The notes under the pieces: generated by a model
Databases searched by the model: none
What the model was told of the DNA's origin: nothing
What the model saw: the letters and a program-made list of their open reading frames with translations, nothing else
Made by a program: the position numbers and the translations under genes
In this document: positions 38,836 to 50,100 of the stretch, piece after piece
How the letters are laid out: every line of letters begins with the position of its first letter
Numbering within the stretch: position 1 is the stretch's first letter
From: Leifsonia sp. 466MF
GTDB lineage: Bacteria; Actinomycetota; Actinomycetes; Actinomycetales; Microbacteriaceae
Length of the DNA stretch: 64,000 nt
Direction of reading: 5' to 3'
NCBI RefSeq assembly: GCF_900100265.1
Contig: NZ_LT629696.1
Location: forward strand, 2,666,001-2,730,000

Positions 38836-39831
38836 TCAGGCGGCGACGATGCGGCGCGCGCCCGCCTCGAACTCCTCGAGGTCGCCGGTCTCCCCCGCCC
38901 GCACCGCGCGCCGGCCGAGCACCAGCATGTACGCGAGGAACGCCGCGAGTGCGAGCGCGCCGATGCTGATCTTCGCCCACACGGGCAGGCCGGACGGCGT
39001 CACGAAGCCCTCGATGAGCCCCGAGACGAACAGCGAGATCGCGCAGCCGACGGCGACCGTGAAGAGGGCCCGACCGTCCTCGGCCAGCGCCTGTCCGCGC
39101 GTCCGCGCCCCCGGGGCGATCCACGCCCAGAAGATGCGGAGCCCGGCCGCGGCCGCCACGAAGACGCTCGTGAGCTCGAGCATGCCGTGCGGCAGGATGT
39201 ACGAGAACATCACGTCGCCACGCCCGTAGGCGAACATCACGCCCGCCGCCGTGCCAACGCCCACGGCGTTCTGGATGAGCACGTAGGGCACATACAGCCC
39301 GGTGATGCCGAAGGCGATGCACTGGGCGGCGATCCACGCGTTGTTCGTCCACACCTGCCCGGCGAACGACGCCGCCGGGTTGTTGGAGTAGTAGTCGATG
39401 AAGTCGTGCTCGACGTACTTACGCAGGTTCGCGTCGTCGCCGAGGTTGCGCAGCACATCCGGGTTGCCGGTGATCCACAGCGCGTACAGGGTCGCGATCA
39501 CGATCGTGGCGACTGCCACCGCGAGCACGATCCACCGCAGCCGGTACAGCGCGGCGGGGAGCTGGAGCACGAAGAAGCGGGGCAGCTGCGCGAACAGGTT
39601 GGCTCCGGCGCCGGTGAAGCGCAGCCGCGCGGAGGAGAGCGCGAGCGACAGCCGGTCGCCCGCGGCCGTCGCGCCGGCACTCGTCTGAATCGCCGACAGG
39701 TCGGCCGCTCCCGACTGGTAGAGATCGATCAGGCGGTCCGCCTCAGGGCCGTCGAGGCGTCGCTTCGACGCCAACCGGGAGAGTTCCTCCCAGTCGGCGC
39801 TGCGCGCGGCGGTGTAGGCGTCGAGGTCCAT
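38836..39831 (-). CDS. SpoIIM-like membrane protein
   Basis: A 331-residue protein with a soluble N-terminal region (MDLDAYTAARSADWEELSRL) and five or more membrane helices; ASFAGQVWTNNAWIAAQCIAFGI and ILPHGMLELTSVFVAAAAGL are typical of the stage II sporulation M/DUF95 family. In sporulating Firmicutes SpoIIM helps peptidoglycan remodelling; this lineage does not form endospores and the role here is unknown. It is divergent from the RDD gene by only a few bases and convergent with DUF58, a constellation common in actinobacteria. Confidence 0.88.
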   Translation of the reverse strand: MDLDAYTAARSADWEELSRLASKRRLDGPEADRLIDLYQSGAADLSAIQTSAGATAAGDRLSLALSSARLRFTGAGANLFAQLPRFFVLQLPAALYRLRWIVLAVAVATIVIATLYALWITGNPDVLRNLGDDANLRKYVEHDFIDYYSNNPAASFAGQVWTNNAWIAAQCIAFGITGLYVPYVLIQNAVGVGTAAGVMFAYGRGDVMFSYILPHGMLELTSVFVAAAAGLRIFWAWIAPGARTRGQALAEDGRALFTVAVGCAISLFVSGLIEGFVTPSGLPVWAKISIGALALAAFLAYMLVLGRRAVRAGETGDLEEFEAGARRIVAA

Positions 39832-39847
39832 CTGCTTAGATGATATC

Positions 39848-39853
39848 TATGAT
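39848..39853 (+). promoter_or_regulatory. Candidate -10 element for the RDD gene
   Basis: TATGAT (one mismatch to TATAAT) lies 19 bases upstream of GTG 39873, leaving room for a short leader with GGGGCGGGGA. This is why the GTG is preferred over the ATG codons at 39840-39851. The promoter overlaps the first bases upstream of the divergent SpoIIM-like gene. Confidence 0.4.
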
Positions 39854-39872
39854 GCAGGCCGGGGCGGGGAAC

Positions 39873-40688
39873 GTGTCTCAGGACGACCGCGAACTGGTCA
39901 CGGGTGAGGCCGTCGCACTCGACGTGAAGCCCGCCAGTTACATCCTCCGGGCCGCCGGCACCATCATCGACTGGCTCACGTACCTGCTCGTCATGTTCGG
40001 GTGCATCATGCTTCTCGTCTCCACGGGCAGCGGGCTGGATGAGGCCCTCGCGCGGGCGCTGATCATCCTGATCCTGGTGTTCGGGATGGTGATCCTGCCC
40101 ACCACGGTCGAGTTGCTGTCGCATGGCCGATCCCTCGGCAAGCTGGCGGTCGGGGCACGGATCGTCCGCGACGACGGCGGGGCCACCGGGTTCCGTCACG
40201 CGTTCATCCGCGCCCTGGTCGGCGTGCTCGAGATCTTCCTGACGTTCGGGTCCATCGCAGCACTGACCGGACTCCTCAACAGCCGCTCCAAGCGCCTCGG
40301 CGACCTCCTCGCGGGCACGTACAGCCAGCTCGTCCGTGTGCCGCGGCCGACACCGCTCCCGCTCTACCTCGCGCCGCACCTGAGTGCCTGGGCCGCGACC
40401 GCGGATGTCGCCCGCCTGCCCGACCGGTTGTCGCGCCGCATCGCCCAGTTCGTCCGCCAGGCGCCCGATCTGACCCCTGCGGCTCGTCACGGGCTCAGCA
40501 CCGAGCTCGCCCGCGAGGCCGCGCCGTACGTCTCTCCGCTGCCCCCGGTCGATGCCGAGACCTTCCTCGTCGCGGTCGCCGTGCTGCGCCGCGACCGCGA
40601 TGCCCGCGGGCTGGCGCTCGAGAAGCAGCGGCTCGACCGGCTGGACCCGGTGCTCGGCGCCCTCCCCCACGGTTTCCCGGACCGCTGA
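39873..40688 (+). CDS. RDD-family membrane protein
   Basis: From GTG 39873 the product is 271 residues (SQDDRELVTGEAVALDV start). The RDD domain covers about residues 25-165: a first helix with RAAGTIIDWLTYLLVMFGC, a second helix (ALIILILVFGMVILPTTVEL) and GRSLGKLAVGARIVRDDGG. A soluble C-terminal part of about 100 residues follows. RDD proteins are of uncertain function, with proposed transport roles. ATG 39840 would add 11 residues. It sits next to SpoIIM-like, DUF58 and MoxR genes, a recurrent actinobacterial group. Confidence 0.85.
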   Translation: MSQDDRELVTGEAVALDVKPASYILRAAGTIIDWLTYLLVMFGCIMLLVSTGSGLDEALARALIILILVFGMVILPTTVELLSHGRSLGKLAVGARIVRDDGGATGFRHAFIRALVGVLEIFLTFGSIAALTGLLNSRSKRLGDLLAGTYSQLVRVPRPTPLPLYLAPHLSAWAATADVARLPDRLSRRIAQFVRQAPDLTPAARHGLSTELAREAAPYVSPLPPVDAETFLVAVAVLRRDRDARGLALEKQRLDRLDPVLGALPHGFPDR

Positions 40689-40729
40689 CCGCGCGCCCCG
40701 TCGCCGCCCGCCCACCGACTGGAGACGCC

Positions 40730-41410
40730 ATGACGCACCGCCGCCGCATCGTCGACCTCAGCCACCGCATCCACGCGGGCCTCGTGACCTATCCCGGCCT
40801 CCCGGCGCCGACGATCGAGCCGCACCTGACGCGCGAGGCGTCCCGGTCCGTGTACGCCGCGGGGACCGAGTTCGCGATGGATGTCATCACCATGATCGGC
40901 AACACGGGCACCTACCTGGACAGCCCCTTCCACCGCTATGCGGACGGCCCGGATCTTGCCGGCCTCGACCTCGACACTCTCGTCGGTCTGCCGGCGGAGG
41001 TCGTCCACCTGGCCGGGCGGTCGGAACGCGGCATCCCGGCGTCGGCGCTGGAGGGTCGAGCGGAGCCGGGCTCGGCGGTGCTGCTGCACACCGGTTGGGA
41101 TGCGCACTTCGGGACGCCCGCGTACGCCGCCGGCGCGCCCTTCCTCACAGAGGACGGTGCACGGATGCTCGCCGATACCGGGGTCGCGCTCGTCGGCATC
41201 GATTCGCTCAACATCGACGACACGGAGTCGGGCGGCAGCCGGCCCGCGCACAGCATCCTGCTCGCCGCCGGCATCCACGTCGTCGAGCACCTCACCGGGC
41301 TCGGCGCGCTTCCCGAGCACGGAGCTTTGTTCACGGCGGCGCCGCCCGCGATCGAAGGATTCGGTACGTTCCCCGTGCGGGCCTTCGCGGAGCTGCCTGC
41401 CGCCGAGTGA
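40730..41410 (+). CDS. Cyclase-family (kynurenine formamidase-like) hydrolase with altered metal motif
   Basis: The 226-residue protein begins IVDLSHRIHAGLVTYPGLPAP and shows GIDSLNIDD and AHSILLAAGIHVVEHL, which place it in the cyclase/metal-dependent hydrolase family. The usual metal motif HxGTHxDxPxH reads N-T-G-T-Y-L-D-S-P-F-H, so two of the expected histidines are replaced while Asp and the last His remain. It may bind metal differently or act on another substrate. A role in tryptophan breakdown is not supported by neighbours. Confidence 0.83.
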   Translation: MTHRRRIVDLSHRIHAGLVTYPGLPAPTIEPHLTREASRSVYAAGTEFAMDVITMIGNTGTYLDSPFHRYADGPDLAGLDLDTLVGLPAEVVHLAGRSERGIPASALEGRAEPGSAVLLHTGWDAHFGTPAYAAGAPFLTEDGARMLADTGVALVGIDSLNIDDTESGGSRPAHSILLAAGIHVVEHLTGLGALPEHGALFTAAPPAIEGFGTFPVRAFAELPAAE

Positions 41411-41423
41411 CGCGCGGGCGCGC

Positions 41424-41974
41424 TCAGTCGTGCAGGATGCGCTGGAACAGGACGTGATCCTGCCAGCGGCCCGCGATCTTGAGGTAGTTCGGGGCGACGC
41501 CGATCCGCTCGAATCCGGCGCGCGTCAGGACGGACTGCGAGGCGTGGTTGGCGAGCAGCGTCGCCGCCTGGATGCGGTGCAGGCCGTACTCGTCGCGCGC
41601 CGCGTCGACGAGCGCACCCAGCGCCGCAGAGGCGAGCCCTCGGCCCACGTGGTCACGGTCGAGCCAGTAGCCGACATTCGCCGACTGGAATGCACCGCGG
41701 ACGAGGTGGCTGAGCGTGACACCGCCGGCGATCTGGTCGCCGTCGGCGATCACGAGCGGGAGGGCCGCATCCATATCGCGCAGCGCCAGCAGTTCACGGG
41801 TCTGGGCGAGCTGCCCGGCCTCCGTGAAGAAGTCCTCCGTGCGGGTCGGGTCCCACGGGGCCAGGTGCCCGCGATTGCGCTGGTAGGCGGCGGCGAGCGC
41901 CCCGGCGTCCTGCTCTCTCCGCACCCGGAGGATCAGGCCGCCGGGGAGCTCCCGGTCGGCGAAGTGGAGGGCCA

Positions 41975-41975
<1 letters not shown>
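41424..41975 (-). CDS. GNAT-family N-acetyltransferase (RimJ/RimL type)
   Basis: A 183-residue acetyltransferase with the acetyl-CoA loop and following helix in GYWLDRDHVGRGLASAALGALVD and the C-terminal NHASQSVLTRAGFERIGVAPNYLKI typical of ribosomal-protein or general RimJ/RimL acetyltransferases. The ATG at 41975 overlaps the sahH stop by one base, so it is the last gene of a DUF3499-manB-sahH-GNAT transcription unit. Substrate unknown. It ends 13 bases from the convergent cyclase-family gene. Confidence 0.9.
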
Positions 41976-43453
<1,478 letters not shown>

Positions 43454-43500
43454 GGCCTCTATTGTGGCATGCCCTCCCCGCTGCGTCCCGGGGATGACGC

Positions 43501-44922
43501 TCAGGCGCGGATGAGCGCGAGCACCTCGTCGCGGATGCGCGCCATCGTCGCCTGGTCGGCCGCTTCGACGTTCAATCGCAGCAGCGGCTCGGTGTTGGAC
43601 GGGCGCACCGAGAACCACCAGAACGGCTCGTCCTGCCCGACCCGGCCGGTGACCGTGAGCCCGTCGAGCTCGTCGAAGTCGGCGCGCGGCGTGAACGCCT
43701 CCACGATGCGGGTGAAGGCCGCAGGCACGTCGGCGACGGTCGAGTTGATCTCCCCCGACATCGCGTACGGCGTGTACCGGGCGGACAGCTCGGACAGCGG
43801 GCGGTCCTGCGCGCCGAACTCGGCGAGGAGGTGCATCGCCGCGAGCATCCCGTTGTCGGCGCTCCAGAAGTCGCGGAAGTAATAGTGCGCCGAGTGCTCG
43901 CCGCCGAACACGGCGCCGGAGCGGCGCATCGCATCCTTGATCAGGGTGTGGCCGACGCGGGTCCGCAGCGGAACGGCTCCCGCGGCCTCGATCGTCTCGG
44001 GGACGATGTTCGACGTGATGAGGTTGTGGATGACGGTGATCTCCGCGTCCGGATCCTCTGCTCGTGCCCGCGCGATCTCCCGCAGGGCGACGATCGCGGC
44101 AACGGCGGACGGCGTGACGGCCGAACCGCGCTCGTCCACGACGAAGCAGCGATCGGCGTCGCCGTCGAAGGCGAGACCGAGGTCGGCGCCGTGCTCGACG
44201 ACCGCGCGCTGCAGGTCGACGATGTTCTTCGGCTCCAGCGGGTTGGCCTCGTGGTTGGGGAACGTCCCGTCGAGCTCGAAGTACAGCGGGATGACGGTGA
44301 TGGGCAGCGCGGGGAGCCCAGCGGCCTCTCCGAGCACGGCCGGAACGGTCAGCCCGCCCATCCCGTTGCCCGCATCGACGACGACCGTGATCGGCCGGAT
44401 GGCGCTCAGGTCGACGAGTGAGCGCAGGTAGGCGGCGTAGCGCTCGAGCACGTCCTCCTCGCGGAAGGTCCCCGGGCGGTCGACGGCGGGGATGCCGTCG
44501 CGCAGGTACCCGGCGGCGCGGTCGCGCACCGCGCCGAGGCCGGTGTCCATGCTGAGGCCCTGGGCACCGGCACGGGAGAGCTTGATGCCGTTGTAGGTCG
44601 CGGGGTTGTGGCTCGCGGTGAACATCGCGGCGGGCGCCTGCAGGTAGCCGGAGGCGAAGTACGACTCGTCGGTGGAGCACAGCCCGATCGACACGACGTC
44701 GGCACCGCGCTCCTGCGCGCCGCGGGCGAAGGCTGCGGCGAAAGCCGGAGAGGAGTCGCGCATGTCGTGGCCGACGATGACGTCGATCCCCGCGGCCTGG
44801 ACCTCGTCGACGAACGCCGCGGCGATGGCCTCGACGACCTCCTCCGTGAGGTCCTTCCCGACCAGTCCACGGATGTCGTAGGTCTTGACGACGGACTGCA
44901 GACGCGGGTCGGTGATGCTCAT
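43501..44922 (-). CDS. manB: Phosphomannomutase/phosphoglucomutase
   Basis: Interconverts mannose-6-phosphate and mannose-1-phosphate, feeding GDP-mannose for glycolipids and polysaccharides. The 473-residue protein shows the phosphoserine loop TASHNP (Ser104), metal loop FDGDADRCF, sugar-binding [14 protein letters not shown] and phosphate-binding [15 protein letters not shown], the full order of the alpha-D-phosphohexomutase family. It lies next to the DUF3499 gene as in mycobacteria (Rv3257c-Rv3258c). manA is at 56157, so both steps from fructose-6-phosphate are in the window. Confidence 0.95.
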   Translation of the reverse strand: MSITDPRLQSVVKTYDIRGLVGKDLTEEVVEAIAAAFVDEVQAAGIDVIVGHDMRDSSPAFAAAFARGAQERGADVVSIGLCSTDESYFASGYLQAPAAMFTASHNPATYNGIKLSRAGAQGLSMDTGLGAVRDRAAGYLRDGIPAVDRPGTFREEDVLERYAAYLRSLVDLSAIRPITVVVDAGNGMGGLTVPAVLGEAAGLPALPITVIPLYFELDGTFPNHEANPLEPKNIVDLQRAVVEHGADLGLAFDGDADRCFVVDERGSAVTPSAVAAIVALREIARARAEDPDAEITVIHNLITSNIVPETIEAAGAVPLRTRVGHTLIKDAMRRSGAVFGGEHSAHYYFRDFWSADNGMLAAMHLLAEFGAQDRPLSELSARYTPYAMSGEINSTVADVPAAFTRIVEAFTPRADFDELDGLTVTGRVGQDEPFWWFSVRPSNTEPLLRLNVEAADQATMARIRDEVLALIRA

Positions 44923-44988
44923 GGCCCCTAACCTATCGCGACGGCCGCCCTGGATGCCGGAGCCGGGCGCCGGAGTCAGGCGCCGGAG

Positions 44989-45198
44989 TCAGGCGTCGGC
45001 GACGCTGACGTGCCGGACGATCTGCCAGCCCTGCGGCGCGGACAGCCGCTCGGCGTGGATGGCGCACAGGTCGTACGAGTGCGGCTCGTGCTTCAGGCTC
45101 AGCGGTCCGAGCACGGCCATCGAGTCGGCGTAGACGTAGGTGAGCGTCTGAACGGCATCGCGAGGACACGCGACACGGGAACAGGGACGGCTCAACAT
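44989..45198 (-). CDS. DUF3499 family small protein
   Basis: A 69-residue actinobacterial protein, RPCSRVACPRDAVQTLTYVY at the start and HEPHSYDLCAIHAERLSAPQ in the second half. The Cys and His pairs (CSRVAC, CAIH) suggest a structural zinc site. It precedes manB on the same strand and sits back to back with the metallopeptidase-fold gene, exactly the Rv3257c-Rv3258c-Rv3259 order. Function unknown. Confidence 0.85.
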   Translation of the reverse strand: MLSRPCSRVACPRDAVQTLTYVYADSMAVLGPLSLKHEPHSYDLCAIHAERLSAPQGWQIVRHVSVADA

Positions 45199-45240
45199 CG
45201 GGCTCAGACTACCCGACGGCGGCCGACGTAGGATGGCGAC

Positions 45241-45684
45241 ATGCCCCGCAACCGCCGCACCAGCAGTCCCACCCCGGCGACCAGCCGCTGGCGGAGCAGG
45301 CACGGCCGAGGCGCGCGGGGTCCGGTGACCGGCCCGCACCTGCCGATGCTGCAGAACCGGATCGACTTCTTCGACATGACCGTCGCATCCACCGCCGACT
45401 ACCTCAAGGGCGTCTGGCCGGAGGAGCTGGCGAACGTGCACTTCGAGGTCGCGGCGACTCCGATCGGCAACTCGGGCGCCGACGGCGTCGACCGCTGGCG
45501 GGTGGATGCGGCCCACCGGCGCATCGTGCTCTACCGGGTGCCCATCCAGCGCCTGACCAAGCTGCACCACGACGACGAGCTGCACCGGCGCATGTACGTC
45601 GAGGGATGCGTATTCCGCGCGGTCGCCGAGCTGCTCGGCAAGGACCCGTGGGACCTCGCCCCCGACCGCTACCGGCACTTCTGA
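45241..45684 (+). CDS. Metallopeptidase-fold (DUF1025/zincin-like) protein lacking HExxH
   Basis: A 147-residue protein like Rv3259: a basic N-terminus, MLQNRIDFFDMTVASTADYL, HFEVAATPIGNSG, RRIVLYRVPIQRL and a C-terminal helix where the family's HExxH zinc motif would lie. Here that helix reads YVEGCVFRAVAELLG, with no HExxH. It is probably catalytically inactive or uses another chemistry. The gene starts about 40 bases from the divergent DUF3499 gene. Confidence 0.8.
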   Translation: MPRNRRTSSPTPATSRWRSRHGRGARGPVTGPHLPMLQNRIDFFDMTVASTADYLKGVWPEELANVHFEVAATPIGNSGADGVDRWRVDAAHRRIVLYRVPIQRLTKLHHDDELHRRMYVEGCVFRAVAELLGKDPWDLAPDRYRHF

Positions 45685-45703
45685 TCCGGCACGTCTGATC
45701 GGC

Positions 45704-45722
45704 GAGGGGCGATCCGCCCCTC
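45704..45722. terminator. Short bidirectional hairpin between convergent genes
   Basis: GAGGGGC-GATCC-GCCCCTC gives a 7-bp GC stem between the stops of the metallopeptidase-fold gene and the DUF5719 gene. Confidence 0.55.
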
Positions 45723-45725
45723 CGG

Positions 45726-47162
45726 TCAGTTCGGGTAGACCGTGATGGGTGCGGCGAGCGGACCGGGCGGAGTGAGTGCGAAGCTGCTCGCGCGTCCGTC
45801 CGCGGCGAAGCTGATGCTGCCGCGCAGGCCGTCCGCGCCCGTGATGCGGTAGCTGTCCGGCGCGACGCGCAGCAGCGCGCCTCCCTCGGCCGGGACCGTC
45901 AGCGTCGCGGGCTTGCTGCCGGGCGCGAGCCCCTGCACCGTGACCGTCTTGTCGGCCTCGCCCGGGTTGGCGAAGTGGAAGGTGGCGGCGCCGTCCGTCG
46001 GGACGGCGGCGAGGAGGTCCTTCTGAAGCGGCTGGGCCGACGAGAACCAGGTGAAGTCGCGCGTCCTGGTCCCGATGACCGAGGTGCGGACCGCGGCGAC
46101 GACGGGGACGTTGGCATTCACGGTGACCGTGTAGTTGCCGTCCTTGAGGTGGTCGAGCGGGACCTCGGCGACCGTTCCCGCCTTCACGGTAGTCGCGTAG
46201 GAGTCGCCCGCTGCCGTGCCGGCCTCGCCGACGGCGCCGATCGTGATCTGGGCGTCGGTGTCGCCGGGAACGAGGAGACGGACGACCGGGTAGGTGAACC
46301 CGACGCCCTCCGCCGACTGCTCCGCCTGGACCGCCGCCATCGAGGCGATCGTGACCCCTGGGATGATCTGCTGGCGTGCCGGGGCACCGGTCGGCCCGGC
46401 GAGCTCGGCTCCGCGCGGCTGGATGCCCTGCTCGAAGCTCTGCTGCAGCGATGCGGCGACCTCGCCGCCGGTCGTCTGGACACGGACGACCGGTGCTGAT
46501 GCCGACGGGATGAGCCCCGCGAGCGGGACGACCTTCTGGGAACCGGCCGGGACCAGGATGCCGGCGGCACCCGGTGCGCTGACCGGGCCCGTCTCGGTGT
46601 ACAGCGTCAGGTCGACCGTTGCGTCGACCTCGCTCGCGTTCGAGAGCATCACGAGGCTCGTCTGGCCGAGGGAGGTCGAGCCGGCCGCGAGCCAGGTGTC
46701 GGCGCTCGGCTCGGCGCAGGCTGCGGCGGCGAGCCCGAAGAGGTCGTCCGCGGCGGCCGTCTGAGATTGGGCGGCGGCGAACAGCGGAGGTTTGGTGGCG
46801 CCCTGCGGAGTGGACACGGTCGCCACCAGGGGCGACTCGTCCGACGAGGACGTGTCGGCATCCGATTTCAGGGTGCTGGTGCTCACGTCTGCGCCCTCCG
46901 CGTGGGAGGTGAAGGTCGGAGCGCCGACAGCACTCGGGCGGGTCGCCTCCCCCGCGTCGGCGGCCAGCTGCAGGAGCGGACCGGGGCAGATGCGCTGCTG
47001 ATCCGCGGGGACGGGCGTCACGACCTGGGCGGGTGCTCCGATCGCGAAGTCGGGAAGGGGGAGCAGGGTGGCTCCGGCGACCGCCACGACGGCGATGCCG
47101 ACGCCCACCAAGCCGCCGACGGCGCGTGCACCGATGCGGGCGATGCCTCTGCGGTCAGCCAC
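45726..47162 (-). CDS. DUF5719 family secreted or anchored protein
   Basis: A 478-residue protein with one N-terminal helix (GGLVGVGIAVVAVAGATLLPL), acting as signal or anchor, followed by Ser/Thr/Ala-rich extracytoplasmic beta-type repeats (SLGQTSLVMLSNASEVDATV, VRVQTTGGEVAASLQQSFE, PVVAAVRTSVIGTRTRDFTW). This matches DUF5719 proteins that follow a large glycosyltransferase gene in actinobacteria. GTG 47162 lies inside the glycosyltransferase's end (8-base overlap), so the two are coupled. A role with the glycosyltransferase at the cell surface is likely but unproven. Confidence 0.8.
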   Translation of the reverse strand: MADRRGIARIGARAVGGLVGVGIAVVAVAGATLLPLPDFAIGAPAQVVTPVPADQQRICPGPLLQLAADAGEATRPSAVGAPTFTSHAEGADVSTSTLKSDADTSSSDESPLVATVSTPQGATKPPLFAAAQSQTAAADDLFGLAAAACAEPSADTWLAAGSTSLGQTSLVMLSNASEVDATVDLTLYTETGPVSAPGAAGILVPAGSQKVVPLAGLIPSASAPVVRVQTTGGEVAASLQQSFEQGIQPRGAELAGPTGAPARQQIIPGVTIASMAAVQAEQSAEGVGFTYPVVRLLVPGDTDAQITIGAVGEAGTAAGDSYATTVKAGTVAEVPLDHLKDGNYTVTVNANVPVVAAVRTSVIGTRTRDFTWFSSAQPLQKDLLAAVPTDGAATFHFANPGEADKTVTVQGLAPGSKPATLTVPAEGGALLRVAPDSYRITGADGLRGSISFAADGRASSFALTPPGPLAAPITVYPN

Positions 47163-50100
47163 GGTCGCCTCCCTCGAAGCTGCGTCGGGGTCGGATGATG
47201 GTCTCCTCCAGTCCGTCTTCGAGCGTCGTCGGCGACGGCGGCGTCGTCACGCGCTCCGTTTCCCGCTCGAAGGGGCGATCGGTGTCGTCGCTGCCCATGT
47301 CCACGGCCTCATCGCGGCTCGGTTCCGGATCCAGGTCCGACGCGGGCGGCAGCTCGGGCTCAGGCTCCGCGACCGGCTCGTTCTGCGCGACCGGCTTGTT
47401 CTGCTCGACCGGCTCGGCCTCCGCGACCGGCTCGCTGTCCGCGACCGGCTCGACCTCGGGCACGTCCTCCTCCTCGGCGGACTCCACGATCGCTTCGTCG
47501 TCGGGTTCGGCCTCGTACTCCTCCAGGCTCTCGTCCGCCACGCTGTCGGCGGCGGCCGGTGCCTCCGGCTCGTCGTCGGGCTCGACAGCGGCCTCCTCGC
47601 GGCGCCGACGGTCGGGCCGGCGGGCGGAGAGCTCGGAGATGCGGTCCGCAGACCGGGTGGTCGGGATGGCCATCAGCACCGTGAGGCCGATGACGATGCC
47701 CTGCACGAGAAGCACGATGACGCGCCAGATACCTCCGGCGTCCGCGGGGATCTGCGCGGCGGCGGGGACATCGGACGTTCCGCGATCGAACGCCCAGAGC
47801 CGGCCAGTGGAGGTGACGCCCACCGGCGCGAGAAGCGGGTTCGCATCCATCGCCACGGCGGCGCGCGTGCGTGTGGCGTCGCCCGCTGCTGCATCCTGCC
47901 CCGGCAGAGCGGTCTGCGGAGGCGTCAGCAGCACGAAGTCGATGCCGAGGCGTTTCAGCTCTGCCGAGGCGTCGTATCCGCTGCGGGAGGAGAGGTTGCC
48001 TGCCAGCTGCGCCAGAGCGCGCTGGTCGGCCGTGAGGGTGCGCTGCGTGTCCGCGAGCGTCGACTGGTCGTCGAGGGTCTGACCGCTGCCCCGCACGATC
48101 TCGGCGCGGATGCCGCCCTCGCCCTGCGGGATGATGCGCAGCGTCCCGGTGCGCGGCTGCGTGGCCGCCTTGGCCGTGACGACGGCGGGCATGGTGCGGC
48201 CGTCGCTCTCCGCGACGTCGGCGTGACCGGTGAGGCTGACGATCCCGACAGGTACGACGGCGATCGCGAGCGTCACGATCGCGACCCAGGCCGGATAGAC
48301 GGCGGCGCGTCCGATGGCGGACAGCGCGAGGACGGCGGCGCCGATGAGCCCGAGCCAGTAGAGGCTGACCGCCGTGCCCGGCCAGATCGGGACGACAGTG
48401 CCACCGGAGACCGCGACCTGGACGTGGAGGGCGGCGACGGCGGTCAGGAAGCCCACGAGGGCGACCAGGAGGGCGACGATCGCCCGGACCGTGCCCCGCA
48501 GGAAGAGAGCGAGGATCGCCAGCACGCCGAGTGGGGCCAGCAGGATCGGGACGATCAGGTTGGCCGACGCCGTCGGCAGCTGCAGGGAGGTGGCGAGAGC
48601 ATGCCAGCCGCCGAGGGTGCCGTCCGGGAATCCGAGCGCGAGCTGCCAGGCCGGCGTCTGCCGTGCGTCCAGCGGGACGCCCGGGTCGGCGAAGATCGAG
48701 AGCCAGGCTCCCCGTGCTCCCTGCTGCACCACGAGCGGAGCGAACAGCACGAGGGCGGGCAGCGGGATGAACGCGATCCGCGCGGCGCGACGGCCGGCGA
48801 AGACCAGGGCTGCGATCCACGCGATGACGAGCGCCGGGATGAGGATCGGGGCGCACGCCGCCGTCGCTGCGGCGAGCAGGGCCGTGGTGGCGCTGGCCGC
48901 CCAGGACCGGCGGGCGGCGAGGCCGGCGAAGAACAGCCACGGCAGCAGGATGTGCGCGAGCACCGCCGACGGGCGCCCGCCCTGCAGAGCCACCAGCAAG
49001 GTCGGTGCCAACGCGTAGGCGAGCGCGGCGAACGCACGCAGCGTTGCCCGGGTCGTCAGTCGTGCGGCCGCGAGCCAGGCGCCGAGCGCCGCGAGCGGCA
49101 CGGCGAGGATCCAGAGCAGCACGAGCGACTGCGACGGCTGCCAGAACGTGAGGGTTCCCAGCACCGCGAGCACCGCGGAGAACGGGTCCGCGGCGCCGAC
49201 GAACCCGAGGCTCGTGTCGCGCCACCCATAGCCGAGGTCCGCCCAGAGCTGGCCGACCGACGAATCGAGCGGCAGGAGTCCGCCGCCGGAGAGGGCACCG
49301 GAGCCGATGAGGGGGAAGAACAGGGCGACGCCGACGAGGAGTGCGGCGAGCACCGCCCATCCCCCGCCGGTCCCGAAGAAGTCGAGGTCCTGCTTCTCGC
49401 CCTGCTGGCGGACCATCGCCGCTTCGCGTTTCAGCGCGCGGGCGCGGCGCACCTCGGCGAACGGGATGCGCAGAGGGGCGACTGCGGCCCAGCTCACCTC
49501 ACGCGCGGCTGCGAGCCGCCGCCGGGCGCTGCTCACCGCCAGGCCGGAGAAGGCGACGCGGAACGCAGCCCCGAGCTCACCGCCCACCGAGCCCGGCTCC
49601 TTGCGCAGAAGCCGGAGGAGCCCGCGCAGGATGCCGAGCGGCACCAGGGTCAGCCAGTGCAGCGGGACAGCCCATCCGGGGGCGTACACCATCCGGCGAT
49701 GCAGCTGCGCGCGGCGCCGCTCGCCCGAGAGACGACGGCGCACCGTCCACTTCGACGAGAGGTTCGGCCCGGCAACGCCGTCGCCCGCGATGGCGAGGCG
49801 CGCCTGAGCAACCAGAGTGACGCGGAACCCGGCCAGGCGCGCCCGCGTGCAGAAGTCGAGGCCGTCGTCGACGGTCGGGAGCGCGGGGTCGAACCCCTCC
49901 AGCCGCTCCCAGAGTGCCTGACGGACGAGCATCCCGGCGCTCGACACGGCCAGGACGTCGCTCAGGCCGTCGTGCTGGGCCTGGTCGAGCTCGTTCTCGA
50001 CCAACGGCACGGAGGCGCCGAACGGGGTCATCGCCTCGCCGAACTCGCGGATCAGAGCCGGGTCGTCCCAGTCGACCAGCTTGGGGCCCACCACGGCGAC

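Noticed and set aside
43454..43500. SAH riboswitch upstream of sahH
   Set aside because: The 47-base gap is too short for the aptamer and no conserved core was recognised.
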